The position numbers and the translations under genes are program-made. The notes below the pieces were generated by a model. It did not search any database, had not been told where the DNA came from, and was given only the letters and a program-made list of their open reading frames with translations. Below are positions 41,402-51,292 of a DNA stretch of 64,000 nucleotides, piece after piece. Within the stretch, counting starts at the first letter, position 1; every line of letters starts with the position of its first letter. The DNA comes from Paenibacillus pasadenensis DSM 19293 (GTDB lineage: Bacteria; Bacillota; Bacilli; Paenibacillales; Paenibacillaceae): NCBI RefSeq assembly GCF_000422485.1, contig NZ_AULW01000052.1, positions 1 to 64,000 on the forward strand, given 5' to 3'.

Positions 41402-42514
41402 CTACACCAGCTCCAGCACCGGCTTATAGGTGTAGCCGAGGTCGCGGGCGACCGCCTCGTAGGTGATATGGCCGCCCATCGCGTTGACGCCCTCGCGGAT
41501 CGGCTGGGAGGCGCGGATCGCGGCCGCGGCGCCGAGCGAGGCGAGCTGCAGCGCGAACGGAAGCGTCGCGTTCGTGAGCGCCATCGTCGATGTGTACGGC
41601 ACCGCGCCGGGGATGTTGGCGACGGCGTAGTGCAGCACGCCATGCTTTTCGAATACCGGATCGTCATGCGTCGTGATGCGGTCGATCGTCTCGACGCTGC
41701 CGCCCTGGTCGATCGCCACGTCGACGATGACGGAGCCTTTCTCCATCGAGCGCACCATCTCCTCGGTGACGAGCTTCGGCGCCTTGCCGCCTGGGATGAG
41801 CACGGTCGAAATGACGAGATCCGACTCGCGCACCGACTCCGCCAGATTGTGCGTCGTCGACTGCAGCGTCTGCAGGCGGCTGCCGAAGACGAGCGCCAGC
41901 TCGCGCAGCCGGTTCGTGTTCGTGTCGAGCACGGTCACATCCGCGCCGAGGCCGACCGCCAGCTGCACCGAGCTCGTGCCGGCGATGCCCGCGCCGATGA
42001 CCGTCACCTTGCCGCGCTTCACGCCGGTCACGCCGGACAGCAGCTTGCCCTTGCCGCCGTAGGCCTTCTCCAGCATCTGCGCGCCGACCTGCACCGCCAT
42101 CCGGCCGGCCACCTCGCTCATCGGCGCGAGCAGCGGCAGCGCGCCGTTCACGCGGATCGTCTCGTAGGCGACCGCCGTCACGCCCGACGCGCGCAGCGCC
42201 TCCGCCAGCTCCGGCTCGGCCGCCAGATGCAGATAGGCGAACAGCAGCAGCCCTTCCCGGAAGAAGACGTATTCGGCCGGCAGCGGCTCCTTCACCTTCA
42301 TCACCATCTCGCTCCTGCCCCATACCTCCGCTGCTTCCGGCGCGATCGACGCGCCAGCCGCCTCGTACAGCGCGTCAGCGAATCCGCTTTCCTCGCCTGC
42401 GCCGCGCTCGATCAGCACGCTATGGCCGGCCCGGATCAGCTCGGCCGCTCCCATCGGGGTAAGGGCGACGCGGTTCTCGTTGTTTTTGATTTCCTTCGGA
42501 ATTCCGATTTTCAT
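41402..42514 (-). CDS. ald: Alanine dehydrogenase
   Basis: 370 residues from ATG 42514 (GAGGTG upstream). [20 protein letters not shown] is the N-terminal signature; the catalytic Lys lies in [10 protein letters not shown]; the NAD-binding Rossmann loop reads [11 protein letters not shown]. It deaminates alanine to pyruvate and ammonia. It is divergent from an AdeR-like activator, as in Bacillus. Confidence 0.95.
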   Translation of the reverse strand: MKIGIPKEIKNNENRVALTPMGAAELIRAGHSVLIERGAGEESGFADALYEAAGASIAPEAAEVWGRSEMVMKVKEPLPAEYVFFREGLLLFAYLHLAAEPELAEALRASGVTAVAYETIRVNGALPLLAPMSEVAGRMAVQVGAQMLEKAYGGKGKLLSGVTGVKRGKVTVIGAGIAGTSSVQLAVGLGADVTVLDTNTNRLRELALVFGSRLQTLQSTTHNLAESVRESDLVISTVLIPGGKAPKLVTEEMVRSMEKGSVIVDVAIDQGGSVETIDRITTHDDPVFEKHGVLHYAVANIPGAVPYTSTMALTNATLPFALQLASLGAAAAIRASQPIREGVNAMGGHITYEAVARDLGYTYKPVLELV

Positions 42515-42703
42515 GGGACAGGCACCTCGTCTATAATAGGGTTGTTTTCCTTTTTCTATGGTACGGCAGCGCGGGACGGGCGGCATCTTACACGTTGTCG
42601 AAGCTTTCGCCGCCGCGGGTCGACGTGTTGCCGATAGCTGACATGAACCGGAAGGCGTCTCCTTGCTTCAACTATATGCTCCACGGAAAGGTGTTGTCCC
42701 TCC
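42515..42703. promoter_or_regulatory. Divergent control region of ald and adeR
   Basis: TATTATAG on the minus strand near 42533 could be the ald -10. Between ~42590 and 42630 an imperfect inverted repeat ACACGTTGTCG...CGACGTGT lies upstream of it. This would suit an activator site, but the match is loose. Confidence 0.35.
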
Positions 42704-44398
42704 ATGAACGTGACGGACTTGCAAGTACGGGACATTCTGCAGCGCCCCTTGTTCGCAGGCGCCAGGCTGGCCGCGGGCGGCCGGGGGATCGGCCGTCCGG
42801 TCGGGTGGGTGCATGTGATCGAGATCGTGCGCAACGCGCCTTTCGTCAGCCGCCATGATCTTATTCTTACCACAGGACTGTGGCTCAAACAGTCGATCCA
42901 GGATCGGCTCGACTATGTCCGCCAGCTGATCGTGCAGGAAGCGGCCGGCCTCATCCTCGAGCTCGGCACGAGCATCGACGAAGTGCCGGAGGAAGTGCTG
43001 GAGCTGGCGGAGGAGCATGGCTTTCCCGTCATCGTCTTTGACCGGCCGGTCCGTTTCTCCGATATTACCCAGGATATCCACGCCCTCATCCTCGGCCGGC
43101 GGCGCGGGCAACAGGATGCGGCCGACCGCTTCGCGCGGCGGCTGCAGCAGCTGACGCTGCAGCACAGCGACATCGCCGCCGTGCTGCGCCTGCTGCATGC
43201 CGACACCGGCCGGCAGACGCTGTTCTACTCGCTGCTTGAGCCGGACCGGCATCATCCGCCGCTTGCCGCCGAGCCGGAGCAGCGCGAGCTGGCCGGGCTC
43301 GACGTGCGCGAGCTGGAGCAGGCGGGGCGCTTCGGCGACGGGCGCGGCCCGCTGCTGCTGCCGCTGGAGCAGGGCGGGCTGCTGCTGCTGCGCCCGGTGC
43401 TCGGCTACGGCCAGCTGCTGGCCGCCGTCGGGCTCGTCGTCGAGGACGCCGAGGAGGCGGAGCTGCGCTCGCCCTATCTGGAGGCGGCCGCCTCCGCCGC
43501 GGCCGCGCTGACGCTGCGCACGCAGTTCAGCCGCGAGCATGACGCGCGCCGCCAGGACCGCCTCATCCCCGAGCTGATGGAGGGAAAAGCCCGCAGCGAG
43601 GAGCAGGCCCGCTCGCTCGCCGGCCTGCCTGCCGGCGGCGCCGGCGCCGCGCTCGCGCTGCTGCTCGAGCTCGATGCCGACGACGGCGAGGATCGCGGCG
43701 ACCGGCTCGAGGGAGCGGCGCGCGACCTGCCCGTGCTGCTGCGCACGCTGCTGCGCAAGCATGGCCTGCGCGGCAGCCTGCACGCGGAGTCGGCCTCGCT
43801 GACGCGGCTGCTGCTGCTGGCGGACGGCTCGTTCGCCGCCGCCGAGCAGCGGCTGCTCGGCGGCGCGCGGCGCGTGCTCGAGGACGCGCTGCGCTACGCC
43901 GGCGAGCAGCTCGGCGGCATGCGGCTGCGCGCCGCCGCGGGCAAGGCCCGCGGAGCGCTGCTCGACGCGCCCGCCGCATTTCGCGAGGCCGGCCAGGCGC
44001 TCGAGATCGCGCGGCGCGTGCCGGAGCTTGGAGAGGCCGTCTTTTACCATGAGCTCGGCGCTTATCAGCTGCTGCAGGCGATACCGGACGCGCAGCTGCT
44101 GGGCGGCTACGTGCAGGACCATCTCGGCCCGATCCTGCAGCTGGAGAAGGAAGCCCGCCGGCAGCTGCTCGAGACGCTGGACATGTACCTCAAATGCTTC
44201 GGCTCCAAGCACGAGACGGCGCGGCGGCTGTTCATCCACCGGCAGACGCTCTACAACCGGATGGAGCGGCTGAACGAGCTTATCGGCGATCCGTTCCGCG
44301 AGCCTCATAAGCGGATCGGCCTGGAGATGGCGCTCATGGCGTACAAGCTCCGGAGCGGAGCCGCCATTGCCCGCGGCCCTGGCCCGGGCGAGGCGTAA
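42704..44398 (+). CDS. adeR: PucR-family activator, AdeR-like
   Basis: 564 residues. Residues 8-125 are the PucR N-terminal domain (VRDILQRPLFAGARLAAGG, GWVHVIEIVRNAPFVSRHDLILTTG), then a long middle region, and at ~505-555 the PucR C-terminal helix-turn-helix FGSKHETARRLFIHRQTLYN. B. subtilis AdeR, a PucR protein, activates ald; the identical divergent arrangement supports the name. The middle is unusually Ala/Leu/Gly-rich. Confidence 0.83.
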   Translation: MNVTDLQVRDILQRPLFAGARLAAGGRGIGRPVGWVHVIEIVRNAPFVSRHDLILTTGLWLKQSIQDRLDYVRQLIVQEAAGLILELGTSIDEVPEEVLELAEEHGFPVIVFDRPVRFSDITQDIHALILGRRRGQQDAADRFARRLQQLTLQHSDIAAVLRLLHADTGRQTLFYSLLEPDRHHPPLAAEPEQRELAGLDVRELEQAGRFGDGRGPLLLPLEQGGLLLLRPVLGYGQLLAAVGLVVEDAEEAELRSPYLEAAASAAAALTLRTQFSREHDARRQDRLIPELMEGKARSEEQARSLAGLPAGGAGAALALLLELDADDGEDRGDRLEGAARDLPVLLRTLLRKHGLRGSLHAESASLTRLLLLADGSFAAAEQRLLGGARRVLEDALRYAGEQLGGMRLRAAAGKARGALLDAPAAFREAGQALEIARRVPELGEAVFYHELGAYQLLQAIPDAQLLGGYVQDHLGPILQLEKEARRQLLETLDMYLKCFGSKHETARRLFIHRQTLYNRMERLNELIGDPFREPHKRIGLEMALMAYKLRSGAAIARGPGPGEA

Positions 44399-44419
44399 GC
44401 TCTCGCCGAGGGACGCGGC

Positions 44420-44442
44420 GAGCAAGGGAACTTTTTCCCTTG
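44420..44442 (+). repeat. Dispersed 23-nt hairpin, copy 2
   Basis: GAGCAAGGGAAC then TTTTTCCCTTG, one base different from the copy at 24132. GCAAGGGAA pairs with TTCCCTTGC here. It lies 22 bp after the adeR stop. Confidence 0.6.
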
Positions 44443-44505
44443 CGGGGCCACGAAGGCCGAGTAAACGCGGTTGGCGCGTCAGTCTCCTTCCCAATAAAAA
44501 GAACG

Positions 44506-44535
44506 TCCCCGCCAGGCTGGCGGGGACGTTCTTTG
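44506..44535. terminator. Bidirectional terminator, adeR and WsfD-like gene
   Basis: GAACGTCCCCGCCA pairs perfectly with TGGCGGGGACGTTC; AAAAA and TTT flank it. Confidence 0.87.
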
Positions 44536-44560
44536 GCATTCGCGCGCATGAGCGCCGAGC

Positions 44561-46009
44561 TTAATAGCGGTACGATCCGTAGCCGCTGCGGCCGCGCCGG
44601 CTGCGCAGCAGGCCGGCGATCCGGTGGACGAGCCATGCGGCGGCGGCGACGAGCATCATGTCGGAGGCCGCGTTGTAGAGGAACAGATGCTTCTCCAGGT
44701 CGGCCAGCCCGTCTCCGACGACGGGAATGACGAACGAGAAGACGCCGACAAACGCGACGAGCAGCATCAGCTCCGCCGTCATGCGGCCCGCCGTGCTGCG
44801 GGCGCGCAGCCATTCGACGACGCAGACGGCTGCGTAGAGCAGGTAGAACAGCGCTACGAACCACAGCGAGCGCGGCATGAACTCCGCCTTGAGCCGGCTC
44901 CAGCCGCTGTAGCGGTCGCTGAGCGCGAGCGCCGGCTTGCCCTCGCTCTTTTCGTAGTTGCCGAGATAGCTGATCTTCAGCTGCACGCCCCGCTCGGCCG
45001 CCCGGTCGAGCAGGCCGATCAGCCGCTGCGGATGCGTCGCGTAGAACAGCATCACCTTGCCGTGCGACATGCGGTCGTAAAAGTCCGCCTTCATCTCCGG
45101 CGCCTCCTGCTGGATCGGGGCGTCCGTCTGGAAGAAGTTCGTGCCCGCGTTGACCGCCAGCTTCTCCGGCAGGCCGAGATCGCGCAGGTCGCCCTTGACG
45201 TCCGGCGATTCGTTGAGGATGCCGAAAAAGACGGTCTGGTACAGGTTGATATGCTTGAGCCCGTCCGGCGCGAACGCGTAGAGCAGCGCGGACAGCAGGA
45301 ACAGCGTCGAGCAGCCCCACAGCACGCAGCGCCGCCACGCCCGGTCCCAGCGCAGCGGGAGCAGCCGCAGGCCGTACAGCGCCAGCACGATGCCGATCGG
45401 CGTATTCTGCAGCTTGGCCGTCGCGAGCATGAACGCGCAGACGAAGAAGAGCAGCGCCGCCCCGGTCGTCGGCTTGTCCTGCTGAGCCAGCCTCAGGCCG
45501 GACGCGGCCGTGAGCAGCAGGAAGAGCAGCGACACCGGCTCCGCGAAGAACGAGTTGAAATACGCGACATACCGGACGTCGAGGAATACGAACAGCAGCC
45601 CCGCCGCCAGCATGAGCGCCGCGGACAGGCTATGCCGCCTGCCGGAGCGGACGATCAGGAAGACGGCGGAGACGAGCAGCGCCGAGTAGACCGCGCCGAG
45701 AAAGCGCACGTTGAACAGCGTCTGGTCGTACAGCCAGCCGAGCGAGCGGGCGATGTAGACCGGAATCAGCTGGGAGGTGATGTAGGCGCCGCGAAGGCCT
45801 TCGTAGGCGAACACCGGGTTGGCCCAGCCGAAAAACCGGTCCTCGTAGCTGACGGCCGCCGGATTGTAGTCGAGCCCCGCCGTCATGAGCACGCGCAGGA
45901 AATCGCCGTTGTCGGCCATGCCGACGAACGGCGAGGCGAACAGCAGCCCGATCAGGATGCCGATCGCGGCCGCGGCCGCGGCATATTCGAGCTTAATGCG
46001 TTCGTTCAA
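44561..46009 (-). CDS. Polytopic membrane glycan transferase, WsfD-like
   Basis: 482 residues, about 10-12 helices. The early loop FVGMADNGDFLRVLMTAGLDY contains acidic residues in the place where GT-C enzymes hold the catalytic Asp; FNSFFAEPVSLLFLLL is another conserved block. This matches my recollection of WsfD, the hexose transferase of S-layer glycan clusters in Bacilli, and is a moderate call. It ends in a basic RSRRGRSGYGSYRY tail. The GT2 gene lies 12 bp upstream in the same operon, supplying the lipid-linked sugar. Confidence 0.68.
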   Translation of the reverse strand: MNERIKLEYAAAAAAIGILIGLLFASPFVGMADNGDFLRVLMTAGLDYNPAAVSYEDRFFGWANPVFAYEGLRGAYITSQLIPVYIARSLGWLYDQTLFNVRFLGAVYSALLVSAVFLIVRSGRRHSLSAALMLAAGLLFVFLDVRYVAYFNSFFAEPVSLLFLLLTAASGLRLAQQDKPTTGAALLFFVCAFMLATAKLQNTPIGIVLALYGLRLLPLRWDRAWRRCVLWGCSTLFLLSALLYAFAPDGLKHINLYQTVFFGILNESPDVKGDLRDLGLPEKLAVNAGTNFFQTDAPIQQEAPEMKADFYDRMSHGKVMLFYATHPQRLIGLLDRAAERGVQLKISYLGNYEKSEGKPALALSDRYSGWSRLKAEFMPRSLWFVALFYLLYAAVCVVEWLRARSTAGRMTAELMLLVAFVGVFSFVIPVVGDGLADLEKHLFLYNAASDMMLVAAAAWLVHRIAGLLRSRRGRSGYGSYRY

Positions 46010-46021
46010 TCGTAGTACCCC

Positions 46022-47071
46022 CTAGGAAAGAGCATGGGCAGGAGCGGCGGACGCCCCTTCCTGCTCTGCCTCGTCTTGCTCGCGGACCGCGCCAGCGCCC
46101 GCGCCGCTCCGTACGGCCGGAGGCAGCTCCCGCTCGACGATGTACAGCGGCCGCCGCTTCACCTCGCGGTAGATCTTGCCGATGTACTCGCCGATCAGGC
46201 CGATCGAGAGCAGCTGCACCCCGCCGATGAACCAGAGCGAGACGATGAGCGACGACCAGCCGCTGACCGCCCGGCCCGTCAGGTTGGAGACGATGCCGTA
46301 GATGGCCATGACGATGCTGACGGCGAACACGGCGAAGCCCGCCGCCGTCACCATCCGGATCGGCTTCACCGACAGCGAGGTGATGCCCTCCAGCGCGAAG
46401 CTGATCATCTTTTTGAGCGGATACTTGGACTCTCCCGCCGCCCGCTCGAGCCGCTCGTAATAGACGATGCCGGTCTGGTAGCCGAGCATCGGCACCATGC
46501 CGCGCAGGAAGATGTTGACCTCGGAGAAGCGGGACAGCTCGTCCAGCGCGCGGCGGCTCATGAGCCGGTAGTCGGCGTGGTTGTTCACGATGCGCAGGCC
46601 GAGGCCTTCCATCACCTTGTAAAAGCCTTCGGCGGTCGTGCGCTTGAACCAGGTGTCGCGCTGCCGGCTGCTGCGCACGCCGTAGACGATGTCGCAGCCT
46701 TCGCGGTAGCGCAGCACCATGTCGCGGATGACGCGGACGTCGTCCTGCAGGTCGGCGTCGATGCTGACGAGGCAGTCGGCATGGCGCCGCGCCGTCATGA
46801 GGCCGCCCAGCAAGGCGCTCTGATGGCCGACGTTGCCGGCCAGATTGAGGCCGGAGACGCGGCGGTAGCGCTCCTTGAGATCGGCGATGAGCGGCCAGGT
46901 GCGGTCCCGGCTGCCGTCGTTGACGAACAGGATGAAGCTCTCCGGAGACACGAGCCCTTCCTTTTCCAGGCCGGCCAGCACCGCGTCCAGCTCGACGACG
47001 GTCAGCTCCAGCACTTCCTCCTCGTTGTAGCACGGCACGACGATGCCGAGTATCGGCTGCTGCTTGAACAT
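46022..47071 (-). CDS. GT2 family glycosyltransferase (GtrB/DPM-like)
   Basis: 349 residues from ATG 47071, AGGAG eight bases upstream (GTG 47080 also in frame). GT-A fold: ILGIVVPCYNEEEVLEL, then SIDADLQDDVRVI (DXD-like metal site). Two C-terminal helices anchor it (VFAVSIVMAIYGIV, LIVSLWFIGGVQLLSIGLIGEYIGKIYREVKRRPLY). Such enzymes load a sugar onto polyprenyl phosphate. First gene of the two-gene glycan operon; TATAAT on the minus strand at 47119-47114. Confidence 0.92.
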   Translation of the reverse strand: MFKQQPILGIVVPCYNEEEVLELTVVELDAVLAGLEKEGLVSPESFILFVNDGSRDRTWPLIADLKERYRRVSGLNLAGNVGHQSALLGGLMTARRHADCLVSIDADLQDDVRVIRDMVLRYREGCDIVYGVRSSRQRDTWFKRTTAEGFYKVMEGLGLRIVNNHADYRLMSRRALDELSRFSEVNIFLRGMVPMLGYQTGIVYYERLERAAGESKYPLKKMISFALEGITSLSVKPIRMVTAAGFAVFAVSIVMAIYGIVSNLTGRAVSGWSSLIVSLWFIGGVQLLSIGLIGEYIGKIYREVKRRPLYIVERELPPAVRSGAGAGAVREQDEAEQEGASAAPAHALS

Positions 47072-47264
47072 AGCTTTCACTCCTACTCTGAGCCCGAGGC
47101 AAAATGATGCCTAATTATACCTCATCCTTCGGCAGAAATCCTTAATCATGCATGAACGGACGAAAACTTCCCCCATCGCATGCCGGAATCGTCTCCCTCG
47201 GCGCTTCTGCCGGGCGGCGCCGGCCCTCTCTGCTCAGCCTTGCCCGCAGCGCGTCGCTTCAATC

Positions 47265-47307
47265 AAAAAAAGCGTCCAGGCCGCCTGCGAGGGCGGGCCT
47301 GGACGCT
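47265..47307 (-). terminator. Terminator of the TrpXYZ-like operon
   Basis: AGCGTCCAGGCC pairs with GGCCTGGACGCT and is followed by TTTTTTT on the minus strand. Confidence 0.88.
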
Positions 47308-47341
47308 GCGATACGGCTCGTCTGGCGGCTCGGCCTGCCTG

Positions 47342-48136
47342 TCAGCCGAGCACGAGCCGGTCGTCGGCCAGCTTTTGGCCGCTGATCTGCTCGAACTCGC
47401 CGAGCAGCCGCTGGACGGTGAGGCCGTCCTTGCGGCTGGCCGGGATGTCGAGGATGATGCGGCCCTTGTCCATCATGATGAGGCGGTTGCCGAGGCGGAT
47501 CGCCTGCTCCATGTTGTGCGTGACCATGAGCGTCGTCAGGTTCATCTCGCGCACGAGCGTCTCGGTGAGCCGCGTGATCAGCTCGGCGCGGGCCGGGTCG
47601 AGCGCCGCCGTATGCTCGTCGAGCAGCAGGATGTCCGGCTCGGTGAACGTCGCCATCAGCAGGCTGAGCGCCTGGCGCTCGCCGCCCGACAGCAGGCCGA
47701 CCTTGGCGGTGAGCCGATTTTCCAGGCCGATGCCGAGCTTGGACAGCTGCTCGCGGAATACGGCGCGGCGGCGGCTCGTCACCGCCCAGCTGAGGCCGCG
47801 CTTGCGGCCCCGGTTGTACGCCATCGCGAGATTTTCCTCGATCGTCATGTTCGGCGCGGTGCCGGCCATCGGATCCTGGAACACGCGGCCGATCCAGCGG
47901 CTGCGCTGCGCTTCGGAGCGGACGGTGATGTCCGTGCCGCCGATCGACACCGAGCCGAGATCGGGCTTCATGACGCCGGAGATCAGGTTCATGAGCGTCG
48001 ACTTGCCGGCGCCGTTGCTGCCGATGACAGTGACGAAGTCGCCCTTGTCCAGATGCAGGTTGACGTCCATCAGAGCGACCTTCTCGTCGACGGTGCCGGG
48101 ATTGAACAGCTTGGAAGCGGATCGGATCGTCAGCAT
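47342..48136 (-). CDS. ABC ATPase of a TrpXYZ-like importer
   Basis: 264 residues. Walker A GSNGAGKST at 39-47, signature LSGGERQALSLLMA, Walker B ILLLDEHTAALD, switch MVTHNMEQAI. The third gene of the binding protein-permease-ATPase operon; GGGAGGG precedes its ATG two bases after the permease stop. Confidence 0.9.
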   Translation of the reverse strand: MLTIRSASKLFNPGTVDEKVALMDVNLHLDKGDFVTVIGSNGAGKSTLMNLISGVMKPDLGSVSIGGTDITVRSEAQRSRWIGRVFQDPMAGTAPNMTIEENLAMAYNRGRKRGLSWAVTSRRRAVFREQLSKLGIGLENRLTAKVGLLSGGERQALSLLMATFTEPDILLLDEHTAALDPARAELITRLTETLVREMNLTTLMVTHNMEQAIRLGNRLIMMDKGRIILDIPASRKDGLTVQRLLGEFEQISGQKLADDRLVLG

Positions 48137-48137
48137 G

Positions 48138-49097
48138 TCATTTCCCTCCCTTGGCCGAGGCGGAGGCGATCTCCGCCGTGCGGCGCCGCGCCTGGCGCCG
48201 CTGCTTGAGCGCGCGGTTGGCCGTCGGCACGACGAGCGCCACGATGACGATGGCCGCCGTAATGATCTTGAGGTCGGAGCTTTTGAGATGGAGCCAGTCC
48301 GCGTTCAGCGCGGCCGCGATGACGACGCGGTAGACGACCGCGCCGACGACGACGGCGAGCGTCGTGCCGAGCACGCCGCGAGCGCCGAAGATCGCCTCGC
48401 CGATGATGACCGACGCCAGGCCGATGACGATCATGCCGATGCCCATGCTGATGTCGGCGAAGCCGGCATCCTGGGCGATCAGCGCCCCGGAGAGCGCGAC
48501 GAGCCCGTTGGAGAGGCTGACGCCGATGATCGTCGTCCGGTCGGTGTTGCCGCCGAAGCTGCGGATCATGCGCTTGTTGTCGCCGGTCGCGCGCAGCGAC
48601 AGGCCCAGGTCGGTCTTGAGGAAGGCGAACAGCAGCAGCCAGACGAGGCCCGCGACGACGGCGAGCATCGCCAGATACAGCCACGAGATGCCGCCGATCG
48701 TCCAGGCATCGGACTTGATGAAGCCGCCGAACAGGCTGTCCTGGACCTTGACCGGCAGGTTCGGCTTGCCCATGATGCGCAGGTTGATGCTGTACAGGGC
48801 GATCATCATGAGGATGCCGGCCAGCAGGCCGTTGATCTTGCCCTTCGTATGAAGCAGGCCCGTGCAGGCGCCTGCCGCCATGCCCCCCGCCATGCCGGCG
48901 AGCGTCGCCAGCAGGGGCGATTGCCCGTGGCTGATCATCAGCACCGAGATGGCGGCTCCGGTCGTGAAGCTGCCGTCCACGGTCAGATCGGGAAAATCAA
49001 GGATGCGGTACGTGATGTAGACCCCGAGCGCCATCAAGGCATAGATGAGTCCGAGCTCAAGCGCTCCGTTGAAGGAGACGAGGGACATGATCGCCAC
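48138..49097 (-). CDS. ABC permease of a TrpXYZ-like importer (BPD_transp_2)
   Basis: 319 residues from GTG 49097 (AAGAGGTG upstream); ATG 49088 possible. About eight to nine helices with GVYITYRILDFPDLTVDGSF, typical of this clan together with PF04392 binding proteins. The C-terminus is basic (RRQARRRTAE). Confidence 0.9.
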   Translation of the reverse strand: MAIMSLVSFNGALELGLIYALMALGVYITYRILDFPDLTVDGSFTTGAAISVLMISHGQSPLLATLAGMAGGMAAGACTGLLHTKGKINGLLAGILMMIALYSINLRIMGKPNLPVKVQDSLFGGFIKSDAWTIGGISWLYLAMLAVVAGLVWLLLFAFLKTDLGLSLRATGDNKRMIRSFGGNTDRTTIIGVSLSNGLVALSGALIAQDAGFADISMGIGMIVIGLASVIIGEAIFGARGVLGTTLAVVVGAVVYRVVIAAALNADWLHLKSSDLKIITAAIVIVALVVPTANRALKQRRQARRRTAEIASASAKGGK

Positions 49098-49111
49098 GGC
49101 AGAAACACCTC

Positions 49112-50155
49112 TTATTGAATAATATTGGTTTCTTGATCCTTCACTTGGCCCTTCATCGCGTCGGTCACCGCGATGCCTTGGGCTTCGGCGGCTTTGAGGT
49201 TGAGGATCAGATCAAGCTTCTCTTGCATCTTGACCGGCATGTCGCCGGGATTTTTGCCGTCCTTGAGCACCTCGGCGGCCATTTGGCCGACCTGGTAGCC
49301 GTGGTCGTAGTATTTGAAGCCGACCGTGGCGAAGGCGCCCTTTTCGACCGTGTCGCGGTCGCTGGAGAAGAACGGAAGCTTGTTCGCGTTCGCCACCTCG
49401 ATGATGGAGTCCACGCCGCTGACGACCATGTTGTCGAGGGCGATGAACAGCGCGTCGGCCTTGCCGATGAGCGATTCGGCGGCCTGCTTCACCTCGGAGG
49501 TGTTCGTAACGGGCGCCTTGACCAGCTTGATGTCATGCTTGGCGAGCGCCTGCTCGGCGTTGTCGGCCATGATGACCGCGTTGGACTCGCCCTCGTTGAT
49601 GACCATGCCGACGCTCTTCACGTTCGGGAAGTCGGAGGCGATGAAGTCCATCAGCTGCACGACTGCCGCCGGATTCGTATCGGAGGCGCCGGTGACGTTG
49701 CCGCCCGGCTTGTCCAGGCTCGGCACGATCTCGGAGGCGACCGGATCGGTGACGGCGGCGAACAGCACCGGGATCGCGGTCACGTTCTCCACGAGCGCCT
49801 GCGCCGACGGCGTCGCGATGCCGAGCGCCAGATCCGCCTTGCTGCCGGCGATCTTCTGCGCGATCGAAAGGTTGTTGCTCTGGTCGCCCTGGGCCGAGTC
49901 GAAGTCGACCTTGAGGTTGTCGCCCTCGACGATGCCCGCGTCCTTGAGCGCGTCAAGGAAGCCTTGGCGCGTCGCGTCGAGCGACGGGTGCTCGACGATC
50001 TGCGAGATCGCGATCGTATAGGACTTGCCGTCGGCGTTTGCCGCCGCCGTCGGAGCCGGGCTCGCCGCGCCGCCCTCGTTGCTCGATTTGGCGCCGCAGC
50101 CGGAGGCGACGAGCGCGAGCGACACGAGTGCCGCCGCCAACATTCTCTTGTTCAT
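49112..50155 (-). CDS. TrpX/PF04392-type ABC substrate-binding lipoprotein
   Basis: 347 residues from ATG 50155 (AAAAGGGGATC upstream). Lipobox VASGC, Cys20. Body: ISQIVEHPSLDATRQGFLDAL, VLFAAVTDPVASEIVPSLDKPGGNVTGASD, LPFFSSDRDTVEKGAFATVGF, all typical of PF04392. In streptococci such systems import tryptophan; here the ligand is unproven. Confidence 0.9.
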   Translation of the reverse strand: MNKRMLAAALVSLALVASGCGAKSSNEGGAASPAPTAAANADGKSYTIAISQIVEHPSLDATRQGFLDALKDAGIVEGDNLKVDFDSAQGDQSNNLSIAQKIAGSKADLALGIATPSAQALVENVTAIPVLFAAVTDPVASEIVPSLDKPGGNVTGASDTNPAAVVQLMDFIASDFPNVKSVGMVINEGESNAVIMADNAEQALAKHDIKLVKAPVTNTSEVKQAAESLIGKADALFIALDNMVVSGVDSIIEVANANKLPFFSSDRDTVEKGAFATVGFKYYDHGYQVGQMAAEVLKDGKNPGDMPVKMQEKLDLILNLKAAEAQGIAVTDAMKGQVKDQETNIIQ

Positions 50156-50240
50156 TTCAGATCCCCTTTTCGTGTATGAAATGGAAAGGACAAGCATTTT
50201 TTCACCAATAACTTTACCAAATGTAAAACTCAGTACCACC

Positions 50241-50269
50241 AGTTTAAGTCCCTTTGTTCCATTCGTCAA
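50241..50269 (-). promoter_or_regulatory. Promoter of the TrpXYZ-like operon
   Basis: TTGACG (50269-50264), 17 bp, TAAACT (50246-50241). ~85 bp before the start codon. The leader contains GGTGGTACTGAG, reminiscent of a T-box antiterminator core, but is too short for a T-box. Confidence 0.65.
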
Positions 50270-50353
50270 TTAAAGCATGACTGCCCAAGCGGGTCGAAGC
50301 GTCGGTTCGGAGCAGGAGCAACGCCCTGTCCGGATGATCCGCCGGCGCGCGGC

Positions 50354-50390
50354 AAAAAAGCGGGAAGGCCGGCCCGGCCTTCCCGCTTCG
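50354..50390 (-). terminator. Terminator of gpmA
   Basis: AAGCGGGAAGGCCGG pairs with CCGGCCTTCCCGCTT on the minus strand, then TTTTTT. Confidence 0.9.
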
Positions 50391-50397
50391 CGGCCAA

Positions 50398-51150
50398 TCA
50401 TTCGGAGCGCACGTCCGGCGCTCCCTCTGCCGCCTCGGCGTCGCTGCGCACCTTGCGCTCGTTTTCCTCCAAATAATAATGGCGGATCGGCCGCAGGCTG
50501 TCATCCAGCTCGTAGACGAGCGGCGTGCCGGTCGGAATGTTGAGCGTCGCGATGCCGTCGCCCGGGATGTCGTCCAGGTAGCGGACGAGCGCGCGGATCG
50601 TATTGCCGTGCGCGACGAGCAGCACCCGCCGGTTCTCGTGCAGCGACGGCTCCACCTTTTCCCGCCAGTAGGCGAGCACCCGCTCTTCCGTGTCGTCGAG
50701 GTTCTCCGTCACCGGCACCCGGTCCGCGATCGCCTTGTACTTCGGATCCGTCCCCTCGTACCTCGGATCGGACTTGTCCAGCGCGGGAGGACGCACGCTC
50801 ACCGAGCGCCGCCACAGATGCACCTGCTCCTCCCCGTACTTGCGGGCCGTCTCCTCCTTGTTGAGCCCCTGCAGGGCGCCGTAATGGCGCTCGTTGAGCA
50901 TCCACGTCTTGTCGGTCGGAATCCACAGCAGCCCCATCTCGTCCTGCATGATCCAGAGCGTGCGGATCGCCCGCTTCAGCACCGACGTGCAGGCGATGTC
51001 GAAGACGAACTTGTTCTGGCGGAGGATCGCTCCCGCTCTCCTCGCCTCCTCCTTGCCCCGCTCGGTCAGATCGACGTCGGTCCAGCCGGTGAACCGGTTC
51101 TGCTCGTTGTACTCGCTTTGCCCATGGCGGACAAGCACGATTTTGATCAC
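50398..51150 (-). CDS. gpmA: 2,3-bisphosphoglycerate-dependent phosphoglycerate mutase
   Basis: 250 residues. The catalytic RHGQSEYN has His9; [12 protein letters not shown] and [26 protein letters not shown] are canonical, and the second catalytic His is in [12 protein letters not shown]. It interconverts 3- and 2-phosphoglycerate. Most Bacilli also use GpmI; this enzyme may be a second form. Single gene. Confidence 0.95.
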   Translation of the reverse strand: MIKIVLVRHGQSEYNEQNRFTGWTDVDLTERGKEEARRAGAILRQNKFVFDIACTSVLKRAIRTLWIMQDEMGLLWIPTDKTWMLNERHYGALQGLNKEETARKYGEEQVHLWRRSVSVRPPALDKSDPRYEGTDPKYKAIADRVPVTENLDDTEERVLAYWREKVEPSLHENRRVLLVAHGNTIRALVRYLDDIPGDGIATLNIPTGTPLVYELDDSLRPIRHYYLEENERKVRSDAEAAEGAPDVRSE

Positions 51151-51292
51151 TTACAGGCCGCCTCCTTCCTTCTGTATCGGCTCTCTCTTTCAGTTTACCC
51201 GTCCCGGGCGGAATGAGACCAATCCCCGTCTACCCGGGGGATTTCCTTCATACGGTAGAAGCAGCGTCTCCACGCGAAAGGAGCCTGAAGCC

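Noticed and set aside
50156-50260. T-box riboswitch upstream of the TrpXYZ-like operon
   Set aside because: GGTGGTACTGAG resembles the T-box core, but the leader is under 100 nt, with no specifier stem or terminator.
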